Assembly (NCBI GenBank): GCA_002118135.1
Contig: BDIU01000063.1
Span: 558,439 to 622,438 of the forward strand
DNA length: 64,000 nt
Reading direction: 5' to 3'
Origin: Trebouxia sp. TZW2008
Lineage: Eukaryota > Chlorophyta > Trebouxiophyceae > Trebouxiales > Trebouxiaceae
In this document: piece after piece, positions 37,501-48,571 of the stretch
Position numbering within the stretch: the stretch's first letter is position 1
How the letters are laid out: each line of letters starts with the position of its first letter
The notes under the pieces: model-generated
What the model saw: only the letters and a program-made list of their open reading frames with translations
The model's database searches: none
What the model was told of the DNA's origin: nothing
Position numbers and translations under genes: made by a program

Positions 37501-40210
37501 ACAGAAGAGCCAGAGAAGCCTGGCTGCATGGCAGGAGCCTTTGGGACAGCTGCCTGGACGGTGGATGGATGGGCAAAGGTTGGCTGCATGGCAGAAGCAC
37601 TTGGGAATGTCGGCTGGATAGCAGGCTGTGGCCAGGCAGAAGAACTGGCAGAGGCAGGCTGGATTGTAGAAGTGTTGGTGAAGGCTGGCTGCATGACAAA
37701 AACACCAGGGGCAGCTGGCTGAATGGCAGGCGACTGGGATGGTGAGATGGGACAAGGCTTGGGAGAAGGCTTCAAGGGGTTAGATGGAACAGAGTGAGGC
37801 TTAGGAGAGGCGGATCTGGGTGTGCAAGACTGAGTTGAAGCCGCCTGGAAGAGTGAAGGCTGGACATCAGGGGCCAGGAGGAGAGACTGAGACAAGCGCC
37901 TCGTCCTTGCCATGTTGTCAGAACATGTGTGCTCCTGCTCCTCAAAGGCACCGTTAGTCCTCACCTATACACATGATACAGGTCACACCAGTTCTTTGAC
38001 ACGGCAGAATGCTCCCTGGAGGAACATTTGGTCTTCACCCAAGCACATGATGCAGCTCACATCAGGGATCGAAAATAGCAGAACAGCTCTGATCACAAGC
38101 ATGGGACTGGCATGACATAATTTGGGTCGGGGGCGACCACCAATGACAGCTTCTTAGGTCAAATGAGTGCACATGGCTGCTGCATGCTAAGGCGTACACT
38201 GATGGCAACCAGGACTACCATACCTGGTACTGGGCCAGGGACTGAATGGTAGGTACTGGCACATGACGAAGAAGAATGCTGGGAGGCCTGACATCATGAA
38301 GGGTGGGGGCTGGGTTGCCTTTTGGTGCCACAGCTGCAACTACCTTGGAATCGCTGAGTGTAGCAACAAATCTCTGCACAATACACCACATGTCATCCAC
38401 TGCAAAGTTGATGGACAACACAGGGATCACATGTTGCACAACTCTGCCCAGGTCATCAGCCAAACAGATACAGCAAATCAGTTGCTACAGCACACTCAAT
38501 GGCAGGCTACAAGTTTGCACACACCTCTGCAGGATGCGGGCACATTCAGCACGACCAGGCAATATGACCAAAAATGAGACAAGCTGCAAGATTGGTATGA
38601 CACAACACAAAGCGGGCACAGCTGAGCATGACAGCATTGATGGAAAGTGCAAAAGCTGACCTGAATTGCAAGACCAGCAGCCAAGGCACAGAGGAGGATG
38701 GCCACGACTTGTGCTACCAGACAAGTTGCCATCCAAATATGACCCACCATTGTTAGCAGCATGGTGTCCAACAGCCAAAATGTGGTGCACTCAAGCCTAA
38801 ACACCACAGATGCAGCTAGAACCATACATGGTTCTGGCACCATGGCAACAATTGTATACCACAACCAAGCTTCCCAGCGCATGAAAAGGCTGAAGGCCTG
38901 AGCCAAAATAAACACAAAGACAGGAGCCACAGCAAAGAAGTCTGGCCATAAGCTGTCAATGGCAAGCAATATGTTGTCAATTTTAGCAGCAACAGTGTCT
39001 CCCAGGCACGTAAGCCTGCAATTTGCCTTTGAAAGAATGTCAACGATGGAACAGGTGCAAATAAAGTCAATACAGCATTTGAGGTCAGCTACAAAATATG
39101 CATAGGAGCGCATAACAGCAATCGAGATGTTCAAAACCGCTGAATTTATGCTGCTATGGGCTGCACCTACAGCGTCAGTCACATAGCAGTGCCCAAAAGC
39201 CCAGAGCATCTTCACAACAGATTGAAGGTTGCCGATGCTAACACCCAGCATAGGCCAGCGGGCAGCAGTCAAGAAAAAGCAGGTGTCACAAGGCATCACA
39301 GTCAGGTCAGCTGCCAAGTCAAGGACGGTCTGACACTGCAGCCCAAGAGGCAAACACCATCTCATAGAGTGTGAAGAGTAGCGGTCAATCTTATCAGCCA
39401 CCAAATTGAGGCCTGAGAACACAGTGTTGATCCAAGTCCAATTGCCAGAAACATGTGCTACAAGGGCATCCATGTTGACAGCAGGGCTTTGGCATAAGTT
39501 CCAGAAAAGCACTGCCCGCATGAAGCTTTGCTGGCAATATAGAAATGCTTCATACCCCCAGCTTCTGATGTGCACTGAGTCACAAGTAGGAAGGTATGTG
39601 TGAAGCAATAGTAGAATGTAGCATTTCACGAGCAAGTACATGCTGTACATCTTCTTTGACAGCGCCTTGACATCTGCCGATACATCGAAGGTCATTGCAC
39701 TTGCATCATAAAAATATTCCAGCTCATCAAGGGTTGCTAAACTGTTAGCATCTTCTTGCGCATTGACTGCAAAGGATGTCACGTCTGCCTGTGCAACAGC
39801 TGAGGCGTCAGCGTCTGCACTGGCAACAATGTTTCCATGTTTGTTGTCATCTGTCACTCTCTCTGTTGTACGCTGTGCTGTCTGGAGTCCAGATGGCTGC
39901 ACAGCCTCAACATTGGCTACTGTAGCAACTTGGTGCAGTGCTGTTGCAGAGGTGGATTGGGCATCAACTTGAATTTGTACTGCTGCAGAGCTAGCAGACG
40001 TCTTGCCAATGCCAACCTGTGCATGAAAAAAATGCTAAGGGATACTTCGCGGCTGGAGCTTGCTGCACAAACAGCAAAGCAGAGCAAAACGGAGCAAAAT
40101 TGCAGGGTCTGACTTACTCTTTGTGGCAGAGCCAATACGTATTCTCTTAGGCGGTGACGTCTTGTGCCTCCTTCAACGCCTTCGCTGCAAGAATCAGACT
40201 TGTCCTGCAT
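28619..40210 (-). CDS. Long locus: multi-pass membrane region, repeat-rich linker and divergent protein kinase
   Basis: Exons I can place (minus): 40210-40118, 40016-38661, 38373-38224, 37964-37407, 36725-36231, 36028-35726, 35137-34946, 34638-34282, 33581-33450, 32709-32626, 32330-32255, one near 32158, 31844-31770, 31519-31373, 30871-about 30730, 30216-30160, 29871-29736, 29433-29201, 28813-28619. Nearly all are phase 0. The 1356-nt second exon encodes several hydrophobic segments, for example near MYSMYLLVKCYILLLLHTYL and FFAVAPVFVFILAQAF. Then come a Pro/Ser/Gln-rich part with QPxF/QPGF motifs, EADSxx hexapeptides, PFSxAS/FGQ motifs, 13-residue AGPAVGMYGG repeats, acidic exons, a short coiled coil and a kinase domain. 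No stop or clear new start separates the parts, but two or three adjacent genes cannot be excluded. The exon near 32158 and the kinase hinge exon are unresolved. Confidence 0.5.
30940..31345. repeat. Diverged tandem repeats (roughly 110-120 bp) in a kinase intron
   Basis: Three or four units share 'gtcaggcatcaacagcagacgctgcacagcac' type blocks, near 30950, 31045, 31155 and 31280. They fill the intron between the glycine-loop exon and the VAIK exon. Confidence 0.6.
33720..33960. repeat. Short direct repeats in an intron of the long locus
   Basis: An 18-bp unit 'gcagattaccaagcatat' followed by 'gcaggttaccaagcatgt' (33756-33792), and the longer blocks 'catggctatggaccc/caccacggctatgcag', recur. 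They lie between the 34282 and 33581 exons. Confidence 0.55.
34383..34616 (-). repeat. 39-bp coding minisatellite encoding a 13-residue repeat
   Basis: Six units of 39 bp start near 34383, 34422, 34461, 34500, 34539 and 34578 on the plus strand. Read on the minus strand they encode STAA(G/S)PAVGMYGG-type repeats within the exon 34638-34282 of the long locus. Because 39 is divisible by three, copy-number changes keep the frame. Confidence 0.93.
36385..36650 (-). repeat. 18-bp coding repeats encoding EADSHT-like hexapeptides
   Basis: About fourteen units of 18 bp in the exon 36725-36231, encoding Glu-Ala-Asp-Ser/Phe followed by His/Asn-Thr/Ile. The result is a strongly acidic low-complexity block. 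Confidence 0.92.
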
Positions 40211-41616
40211 CGCAGACGTCTGTTACTGTCCGCTTGCAAGTTCACCAGTGTCAGATGACCAGCCTGGTGATGCCGGGTCAAGCAAGCTTGAGCTTGTTCA
40301 CTCACCGCAACTTGAGTACTTCTGCAAAATTTGCATGGCATGCAGCCTTTCATGATCTCTAAAAATTATGAAACTTAGCGTTAGCGCAGGAATTGACTGA
40401 TGCTGTCTCTTAAGGTCAGGGTGACAAACCACTGCTGGAACGCAGCAATGAGCAGACGCAAGGTGCCCACACGTTGGAGTTGCAGTGACTTGTCCACTTC
40501 TTTTGATAGCAGCAAGCGCTTGCTCGCTGCCAAGTCGGTTCACCGACCGGGCAACACTGTTTTGAAAACAACGTTTATGCCTGGCAATTTCGTATTTTCC
40601 TTATATAATTTTGGTGACGTTGAAGAAGAAGAAGAAGAGGGGAAACATGGTGGCATTCCTGGTCACAACCAATCGCACATGGCACCCACGGGGGCGCCCA
40701 AAGAAGAAGAAGGAGCGAAACTAGGAGCGAAACTTGCAAACAAGGCAGTCAGGAACAGCTGCAGTTTCACTGTGCATTGTCAACGTCAGGCCTGGGCCAG
40801 AAATGATGGTACCTAGCACCATCGTGCATTCGATGCTTCAATGTTTCAATGCTTTATTTGGCCAGCCCCGGCCTTTGGATGTACACACGTTTGACACTGT
40901 AACAGTTGCAGTTGCTGACGGGCTCCAGCAACACTTGTTGAAATGGCATCATTGCAAATGTACAAGGCGAATGCTGCAGTACTATGTGATGACTGCTGTG
41001 TGGGGATTGTGACATCTGCTGTGTAGCCACATGAAAATTGAGGTGGCTGCAATGAGCACTTGCAAAGCAGTCAGTTCAAACGTGACTTGATGGACACAGA
41101 TGATGCTCAAAGCATGACACGGCTACAACAACCTGATCTGAGGTTGCATTGTGTGCTGGGGTATAGCGCTGAACAGTGTGTATATACATGTTTCGCCTTC
41201 TGACGATGGCTCAGAAAGCAGAGAGTGCCAACAGTGTCATCAATACAGGTGGTCTGCTTGCAGGAGATGCCGTGTATCAGCAAGAGCCTGCAGCAAGTTT
41301 TTCAGTAGCCTGGGCAACTGCATACGGCAAGGCCAGATAAGCACTAGCTAGCTGTAGCTCCTCCAAAGACAGCCAATCTCTGTTGCTGATGAGCAGTCTG
41401 GCCAACAGTGCTAGCACTAGCTGCCTGCCTGCATCTGTACACCAGCTTGACACCAGGTTGCATGTCATGTGGCCCTTGGCGGTTGTGATACATGGCCAAC
41501 TGCTCTGTAAGACTCTCCACAGACTGCACACCGTAACCGAAAGGTGTTGTGCCGAACAACTTCCTCCTATTGCAATCAAGCCATTCGTAGTTTTCTCTGT
41601 TGCAGTGTGACAATGC
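40211..41616. promoter_or_regulatory. Upstream region of the long locus and 3' region of the SOUL gene
   Basis: 1.4 kb between two minus-strand genes. A GAA run at 40622-40640 makes a plus-strand frame (40400-40816) look acidic, but it has no splice or homology support. I found no other gene here. Confidence 0.4.
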
Positions 41617-42602
41617 TCATGAACTTTCCAAGGCTTGAGTCTGTTCTGCTGCCACCCAAATTTCGTTGTGCCTGTTTTGCAGACGATACGGAGGATCATA
41701 GTCTGCAGTGAAGATCTTGCTCCCATCAAAGCTGACTTTGGCATCTTCCAGGTGCTCCAGAAGGTTTGTGGTTCTGGCTGCAATGATCTTGTCATCAGTC
41801 AAGAAGCCGCTGTGTTGAGCAACATACACTACTGCTTCTGGGACGTTTTTGATCAGAACTTGACTGTCCGCTGGTGCGGGAGGGTCCTCCTGCACTTGCA
41901 CAGCATCAGCTGGTGCATATTTGAGTCATGATTACTAATCACTGTAATTATGACATTGCTTGGTTGCAATGACCCACAGGTGTGCTTGCAAGGCAGAGTT
42001 GCCTCATGGTGGAATGACAGGCATATGTGTGGTGCTGTTATGAGCGCATGTGGTCTGCACTTTTTGCCACAGCACTTTTTGCCAACCTGATCCTTGTGAG
42101 GGAGAAAGAAGGACACAAGGAAGTCGCTTTTGCAAGCTGGTCCTTGGCCAGGAGTTGTCCAAACTGTCACCGGAGACGTCATGTCCACTTTTCGCTGCTC
42201 CTTGTTGCTGCCACTGATGTACTTGAAGAGCCTCTGAAGGCAAACGCAATGTCACAAGAGCTGGAGCGAGGTGCAAAACGACGAAATGTTGCAAAGCTTA
42301 CCTTGAATCCCGCCTCAACAGCTGCCTGGTAAGCATATCCTTCCGAATGTGTCGAGACCCATCTGCCTGTACATCGCTGTCCGTAAGCAAGGCTGACAAC
42401 ATATGCACGGTTGCCAACGTGATGTTATACCAGCCTGATACTTGCGGACTTCATACGCGTCAGTCCTATTGATCAAGTCGTATTTTGGGCAGTCCAAGTC
42501 GTGGCAGAACCATGGCTTGTCGACTGAGATGCCGACAGCCGGTTGCACAGTACGCTGCGCTGCAGCAGCATTCAACAGGGCGAGGCACGCCCACCAAAAC
42601 AT
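41617..42602 (-). CDS. SOUL-family heme-binding protein with N-terminal signal-like segment
   Basis: Four exons (minus): 42602-42431, 42366-42302, 42233-42087, 41889-41617; 218 aa. The SOUL/HBP fold binds heme or tetrapyrroles. Family signatures: LINRTDAYEVRKYQAGRWVS, GYAYQAAVEAGFKRLFKYIS, KVDMTSPVTVW, VSFFLP, YVAQHSGFLTDDKI and DYDPPYRLQNRHNEIW. The start at ATG 42602 gives MFWWACLALLNAAAAQR, a short hydrophobic leader that suggests secretion or membrane insertion (inference). The final exon contains no usable internal donor, so the protein ends at the TGA at 41617. It is divergent from LSM1 with a 400-bp spacer. Identity is secure; ligand and compartment are inferred. Confidence 0.9.
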
Positions 42603-43002
42603 GTCTTGCGGGGAATGCAAAAGTTTCAAGAACGCAATTTGGTGCAGTGGTGCAGAGGTGCGGACGCTGTAACGCCACCGGGATGATGGTGAAGTAACGC
42701 TCGCAAGGTAGGGCGAGCTCCAAGCGCCCTTTGGCTTTGGTGCTTCAGCTGTCAAGTCTGCTTTGATTCCTAACACGGTGCGCGTGCTTCAAAGCAGTCT
42801 GGTGAACAGCGGGCAAGCAATCCCGGGATCTGACAGGCAACTTCACTGCGTGCGCAGTTGCTGAGAGGGTCGCTGCCAACCTATACACCGATTCCGAACC
42901 TGAAGATTCTGTCGTCTAAGACTTAAACGCCACCATTCACAGCTTGGTCCTGAAGGAGGTTGTTTCATGTATGAAGTTGGGCGGGAGGCTTGACTGCGCA
43001 GC
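42603..43002. promoter_or_regulatory. Divergent promoter region between SOUL gene and LSM1
   Basis: 400 bp between two start codons on opposite strands. No TATA box or other defined element was recognised. Confidence 0.45.
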
Positions 43003-43386
43003 ATGCTGAACATGGAAGATGTTCCTCCGCCGGGGACAGCACTGGTGGAAGAGTTGGACAAACCACTGTTGGTTCAGCTTAGGGATGGAAGAAAGCTGGT
43101 TGGCATCCTCAGATCTTTCGATCAATTCGCCAACTTGGTGTTGGAGAAGGCTACTGAGCGAATCATTGTAGGCAGTCTCTATGCCGAAGTGCCACTTGGC
43201 CTTTACGTTGTGCGTGGGGAGAACGTTGTGTTACTAGGGGAAATTGATGAAACCAAAGATCCACCCTCCTTACTTAGACAAGTGTCAGAAGCTGAAATCA
43301 AGCAAGCTCAGAAAGGCGAAGCAGAGGCTGATAAGATCAAATCAACCATGAAAGCCCGCATGAACTTTCTGAATGACTTCGACTGA
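43003..43386 (+). CDS. LSM1: LSM1, Sm-like protein of the cytoplasmic mRNA-decay ring
   Basis: A single exon of 127 aa, full length for LSM1. It forms the LSM1-7 ring that binds oligoadenylated mRNA 3' ends and promotes decapping in P-bodies. The Sm1 motif is seen in LLVQLRDGRKLVGILRSFDQ, with FANLVLEKATER; the Sm2 motif is LYVVRGENVVLLGEID. The helical C-terminal extension (residues about 90-127, rich in Lys, Ala and Glu) is typical of LSM1 rather than the other LSMs. ATG 43003 (MLNMEDVPPPG) is used; the next Met, at 43012, is also possible. It is the only intronless gene among those recognised in this window. Confidence 0.96.
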   Translation: MLNMEDVPPPGTALVEELDKPLLVQLRDGRKLVGILRSFDQFANLVLEKATERIIVGSLYAEVPLGLYVVRGENVVLLGEIDETKDPPSLLRQVSEAEIKQAQKGEAEADKIKSTMKARMNFLNDFD

Positions 43387-44255
43387 CCATCAGCATGACC
43401 TGTCAATTCTGAGTTTACAGAAGTGTCTTGAAAGCAGAGATGTTTTATCCTCTGCAATCTACCAGCTTGGTCAGGCAACGCCTTTGCCTGTGCTTGACTT
43501 TTGTATTGAAAAAGTTGTCCAGACAGCTCAGCATTTGTCGGACTTGGTTAGCTATGTACCAGCATGCGCGCGAACAAGGCATATACAAGCCTGCAGCTGC
43601 TGTGTTTGTGTGCGGGGATGTTGCAGTGTTGTTTGAGCCAGCTATAGGATGCATGGTTCCATTGCTCTTTATATCAAATTTGACAGCTTTGTATTGATCA
43701 AATCATAATGCCATGGGTGAAAGACATTGTAAGCTCGCACCCAAGCCATGCGCCCTCAATTGCCTGTTCATCACAAGAGGTTATTGCATGCTACAAATTA
43801 AAGCACTGTGTTGGAGATAGCTGAGCACAGACCACTTGAAGCATGTCTAACTTTGGCCCATCGTTCTTCCGCAAAGCAGGCTGGCGCCTACAAGTGCTCC
43901 TTGCACGGTTTCATGCATGCCTGCTTCGTTGTGAAGCCATTTGTGAATGCTGCCAGCTTTGCAAGCAGGTCATGCTTGCATCGAAAATATCTGACGCACC
44001 ACGTAGGTACACACTGCACTGACTGAGTTACCTGTTTCTGCTGCTTTGCGGAACTCTGCATGGGCAATCAGATATCATATCTGTAGTATGGCACTGATAC
44101 CTGCAGAGTCTGACACTGTGAGTTCAACTTGTTGAGACGAGCACATGAAGAATGTTCAAGCTTCCAATGCATTCTGTGCCACTAAAGTCATGAAGAGGCT
44201 CACAGGCCTTACCGTGACTGGGCTGTACCCAAAGTCAGTCCACGTGTTTGGCAAG
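43387..44255. other. LSM1 3' region, convergent with presenilin
   Basis: 870 bp between LSM1 (+) and presenilin (-). It should include the LSM1 3' UTR. No further exon or element was recognised apart from the inverted repeat that begins at 44256. Confidence 0.4.
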
Positions 44256-44294
44256 CTGATCTTTGTTTAGTGTACTACACTAAACAAAGATCAG
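44256..44294. repeat. Perfect 19-bp inverted repeat overlapping the presenilin stop codon
   Basis: The left arm 44256-44274 (ctgatctttgtttagtgta) and right arm 44276-44294 (its exact reverse complement) are separated by one base. The right arm contains the last presenilin codons Leu-Ile-Phe-Val and the TAG at 44280-44282. Transcribed from either strand it would fold into a near loop-free hairpin. Confidence 0.97.
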
Positions 44295-47200
44295 GTTTGT
44301 GCTCAAGTTCAGGGCAAACGGCTCCAACAGCAGTCTTGCCAAGAGGTAAAAGGAAACTCCCAGTCCAATGGAAATCGGCAAAGCTGGCAAGGCCTTCTTG
44401 TACAACGCTAGCAACAGCAACGTCGTGCCAAGCCCAGCTATCACAGCTAGATAGGATACAAGCGCAGACAGCATATCATACATCGCAGCTCTCCCCACAA
44501 GTACACTGTAAAAGATAAAGTCCCCAAGGCCCAGCTTTATGGCATCAGGTAAATAATGTTCACTTTCATCTGAGTCAGACTGAAGTTCACTCTGCTGGTG
44601 TCTGTCACTAGGTTGCGGATTGTGCTGCTGCTGGGTATTGCTTGCTGTCTGGGCTGTTGCATCAACAGGTGATGAGTCGGTGCTGCTGTCCTGCTCTGAG
44701 CGCAATCTGCCTTGTTGATGCAGCAGAGGTCGCTCTGCTATATCATTGTTTGATTCATGTTGCTGAGATGGGACGTCAGATGGCAGTGTTTGGAATCCTG
44801 CAGGTCCAAAGCATGCCTTATTTGGAGCAGAACTGCAGATAGGGTTTGTCATGCAATCCCAATCGCCAGTAAGCAGTGATTGGCACAAGCAGCAGCGTAT
44901 CGGCAACTGAGAAACGAGGGACTGGCATTTTGTGCAATCTGTTACCATTGCGACGCTGGCTAAGCTGCACCCCAAGTTCTGAGAGAGCCTGAACAGACCA
45001 CCACATAGAATTTTGGGTAAGGCTTGGCCAGCACACATTTGCTGATAGGGCACAGAAACTGCCCATCCTTCATTTGAGTTTGCAAACATGTTACTAAATG
45101 TCCTGGAAACCCCTGCTGCTTGTTAGAGTCTTTGAACATTTGACCTTTTGCTCGGCATACTGCTACTAATGGTCACAATTCTGGTCTTCCTGATACTACT
45201 TGCTTGCTTGCTTTTCTGATGATCCCTCTGACATGCAATGATTGGCAGCGTTCTGCTTTGAGCACGGCTGAATGGCAAGCTCGCTTCTCCTATGGTTTCT
45301 CAACAGTGATCAAATCAGGGCAAACAGGTAAATCCTGAAGAATCGCGGCAAGTAATTCCTGCATGATTGACCGATTATATTGCTTCAAGATTATTGTCAG
45401 AGTCAGCAGCATCACTGTTAAGCACATACATGACATCATTGTCCAGTGTGATGTGCACATTAAGCATGAGGCAATCTCTTGGGTTGTTTGACCACAGCAT
45501 CTTACTTTTACTGGGTTGAGAATGGACACTCAGAAATTATGTCAGAGGCAGACCATGCATGCGGATAGTGTTACTGGTGATAGCTTCTGTAGCATGGAAT
45601 GCGTCACCTGTGATACATTCTGCAGGATGGATGGTCACCTGTGATAGCTAGTGCAGCACAGAAGATGTCACCCATGAAGACTTCTGCAGCACAGACCTCA
45701 TTGACTGTGAATGAGGCTGCTGCTGCAGCGTGCAAGGTTTACCTGCTGTAGCTTGTGCAGCTGGAAGGGTGTCACCTTAAATAGCCGCCCTGCAGAATGT
45801 TAGGTTTTGTGCGATAGCTTCTGCAGGACATATGCATTCACCTGTGATAGCTTCTGCAGCAAGCTGAGTGGACTCTGCAGGCTGGCCACTGGCACCTTGA
45901 GCCACAATGCCTCCTGTTGTTGCTCTGCTGTCATCTTGTCCTGCAAGCCAAAACACAGATAGAGCAAACAATCAAAACACACTCAGGGCGGTTGCAGAAC
46001 CCAGCCACGGTCTTCCCACAGTGGTAATCAGCGGTCTGTAACCAGTCCAATCTTCAACAGACACACACTTTTTAGAGCGACAAGCACACATATGTGACGT
46101 GACACAGGACAAGGGTCTGCAGTTCATGACAACGCTCTCAGTCACGTTGCCACGCACACTATGGAAGGCAGTTGTGTGACAAGCAATGCAAGGCAAGCCA
46201 AGCGAACCACCACAAAGCGTTTGCAGCTGCTGTGGAAGCATTGATTGAGTCCAGCAGATACTGCTGAACATGCAGCTTGACCTGTCCTAGCTCCCTTGCC
46301 ACGCAATGCACAGATGTTGTCTCACCCACTACCATGTTGCCTGCAACTTCACTATCCGCAGTTCTCTGCAGGGCACCACCAGGGCTTGCTGAGGCAACAG
46401 TGACCTCCTGTAGAGGAGCAGCAATAGGAGAGGCCGCCTGCTGTGCACTGCTACGGGAGTGCTGCTGTGACAAAGGATGCTGCCTGGGGCATGGGTGCCT
46501 TCTGGGGTGGCTACTTGAGCGGGCTTCATATACTAGAGCTGGGATATCCTCTTCACGCTCTTGGGCAAGCTCCACCAGCACCTGTATTGCCATTTTGCGC
46601 TTAATTCATAAACAACTTACTGAACTATCTGATTGACCACTTACTTGATTACTAATCTCTGACTTCCTTTTATGATTTGTTGATATATTTGTAGGTCGAG
46701 TTTTCCTGGTTACGCCTATTCTGCATGTCAAGCTGACTTTGTTCTTAAAAGAGCTCTGTGCTCTGTAGGCAGCCGTAGTCCTGACAACACGCAGCTGGCA
46801 CATATGCCTCATGTTTAGCACAGGCATGACTTGAGACCATGCATACTAAGCTGCATCAAGGTCAAACATGATGGGCAAGCGAGGTTGCATGTCTGGGTGA
46901 CACACATCATGTAGCTCACACCATCGCAACATCACTTACAGCAGTTGCTAGGAAGCAAAAGGCATCGACCTTGTCACAATCTAAACTTGTGTTTCACGCC
47001 ACCATGCCACATTCCTGTTATGTTGGCTGACTCAAGCAGGCTAAACAGGCACAAGCAAACCTTCAAGGGGCCGTGAGGAGTCAAGACAGCCCACAAGTCA
47101 TGTAGGGCCATGGCAAGCAGCATCACCCAAGTGCTCCACTCTGGGATGGATGTGTAATTGTATGCTGTGATCACTTGTGCAGTCAGTGAAGCACAGGTAA

Positions 47201-48571
47201 AGAGCTCACCTTCAAGGGGCCGCGAGGAGTCAAGACAGCCCACAATTTATACAGAACCATGTCAGGCAGCATCACCCGAGTGCTCCACTTTGGAATGAAT
47301 GTGGATTTTTTCGCTGAAATCACTTATGCAGTCAGTGAAGCAGAGGCAAAGAGGTCAGCTTCAAGGGCCCATGAGGGGTGAAGACAGCCCACAAGTCATA
47401 CAGTACCATAGCAAGTAGCATCACCCAAGTTTGTCACTCTGAAATGAAGTCGAACATGTGTGCTGTGGCCAGTCATGCAGTCAAGTCAGTGAAGCAAAGG
47501 CAAAGAGCTTACCTTCAAGGGCCCATGAGGGGTCAAGACAGCCCACAAATCATATAAGGCCATGGCAAGCAGCATCACCCAAGTACTCCACTCTGGAATG
47601 AAGGTAAACATGTATGCTGTGACCACGCCAGTGACAACCAGGTATCCCTGCTTCATCAAGATGGGAGCAGGCCAGAAGAACAGCGCAGTCACTCCCACCA
47701 CCTGTGACAAGGCAACATTTTGCTGACATAGCGCAATGGTCTGAATACACGGTGCTGCGTTTTGGCAGAACACTTTGCTTGCACATCATGCATGTATGCA
47801 GAAGGTCCACAGAGAACTTTCAGCAGAGCCATGCTGATGCCGAATTGCTGTGCGATGCATGACACCATGGTGCATTGCCTTGGCATCAGCGCAGATCTTT
47901 TGAGCATCTCGGCTCAACACATACTGTATGGTCATGCTGCGGTTTAGCATGAAGTATGCAATAAAGCAGGCATTGCCGCAGACTTACCGAAAAGTTGTAC
48001 AGCATGAAAGTAAAGGAGAAGCCATCCAATGGGACTTGAAATTTGACAATGAGCTGCAGCAGGATGACCCCAACCAGCACAAAGAAGATGCTGAATCCCG
48101 CAAAAGCCATGTAAGCATAAATAATCTTGGTGTACTGCAGCAGCATCAGCTTCCAGTGCTTGTAGCATACTCTGTGAGCACGCAGGCCGCAGCAGGCTTA
48201 TTTACTGACTGAAGCTTTGCCGCATACCCCGTACTTGAACAGCAGAACAAGTACAAATGTCATCAAGGCAATGACTGCCACAAAGATGACAGCGTTCACA
48301 ACAGAGCCTGTGATCTTCTCAGCGGTGGAGTCATCCCCCTGCGGGATCAGAACGGATGGATCGAGATCAAGGCGTAGCTTGCGACCGACGTTTGCACTCA
48401 ACCTACCTGTTCTTTGTAGTATGCGGACGCAATGAAGACAGATGTGCCAGCACTGTCTCCTGTCGGATTGAGCAGCCTGACGAGCGCAACAGTCAAAGCC
48501 ATGCATAGGGAAACCGGTGATACAATGCCGGTCACCTCCTCCCCCAACCTGTCCAGTACGCTCTCCACCAT
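44280..48571 (-). CDS. PSN: Presenilin, catalytic aspartyl protease of gamma-secretase
   Basis: Exons (minus): 48571-48407, 48338-48228, 48158-47988, 47701-47513, 46581-46333, 45940-45842, and a last exon ending at 44280 whose acceptor is probably 44762. This gives about 488 aa. Evidence: N-terminal VLDRLGEEVTGIVSPVSLCM; ASAYYKEQ; hydrophobic TM2-TM5; the first catalytic motif LYDLWAVLTPHGPLK; VLVELAQEREEDIPALVYEA; a long hydrophilic loop rich in Ser, Gln and Pro; the second catalytic motif LGLGDFIFYSVLVG; and the PALPISIGLGVSFY motif. The enzyme cleaves membrane proteins in ER/endomembranes with nicastrin, APH-1 and PEN-2. The hydrophilic loop exons (46581-45842) have alternative splice choices. 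Three extra copies of the YD exon lie in the following intron. Confidence 0.92.
45556..45862 (-). repeat. Repeated exon-end/donor blocks in the presenilin loop region
   Basis: The motif 'cacctgtgatagcttctgcag' or close variants recurs at about 45570, 45605, 45635, 45665, 45805 and 45840. On the minus strand each reads CTGCAGAAGCTATCACAG followed by GTG, which is the end and donor of exon 45940-45842. They form an array of candidate donor sites. Confidence 0.75.
47057..47622 (-). repeat. Four tandem copies of the presenilin catalytic (YD) exon end
   Basis: 'cttcaagg' marks the 3' ends of the copies (gene sense) at 47061, 47210, 47359 and 47513, spacing 149, 149 and 154 bp. Decoded at the catalytic position: 47513 copy YDLWAVLTPHGPLK (used exon), 47359 copy YDLWAVFTPHGPLK (donor lost, upstream stop), 47210 copy YKLWAVLTPRGPLK (Asp to Lys, donor GTGAGC kept), 47061 copy HDLWAVLTPHGPLK (Tyr to His, donor GTTTGC). 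Confidence 0.93.

Noticed and set aside
40400..40816. Plus-strand 138-codon open frame upstream of the long locus.
   Set aside because: It owes its appearance to GAA repeats. There is no homology, splice context or start context, and it sits in a likely promoter region.
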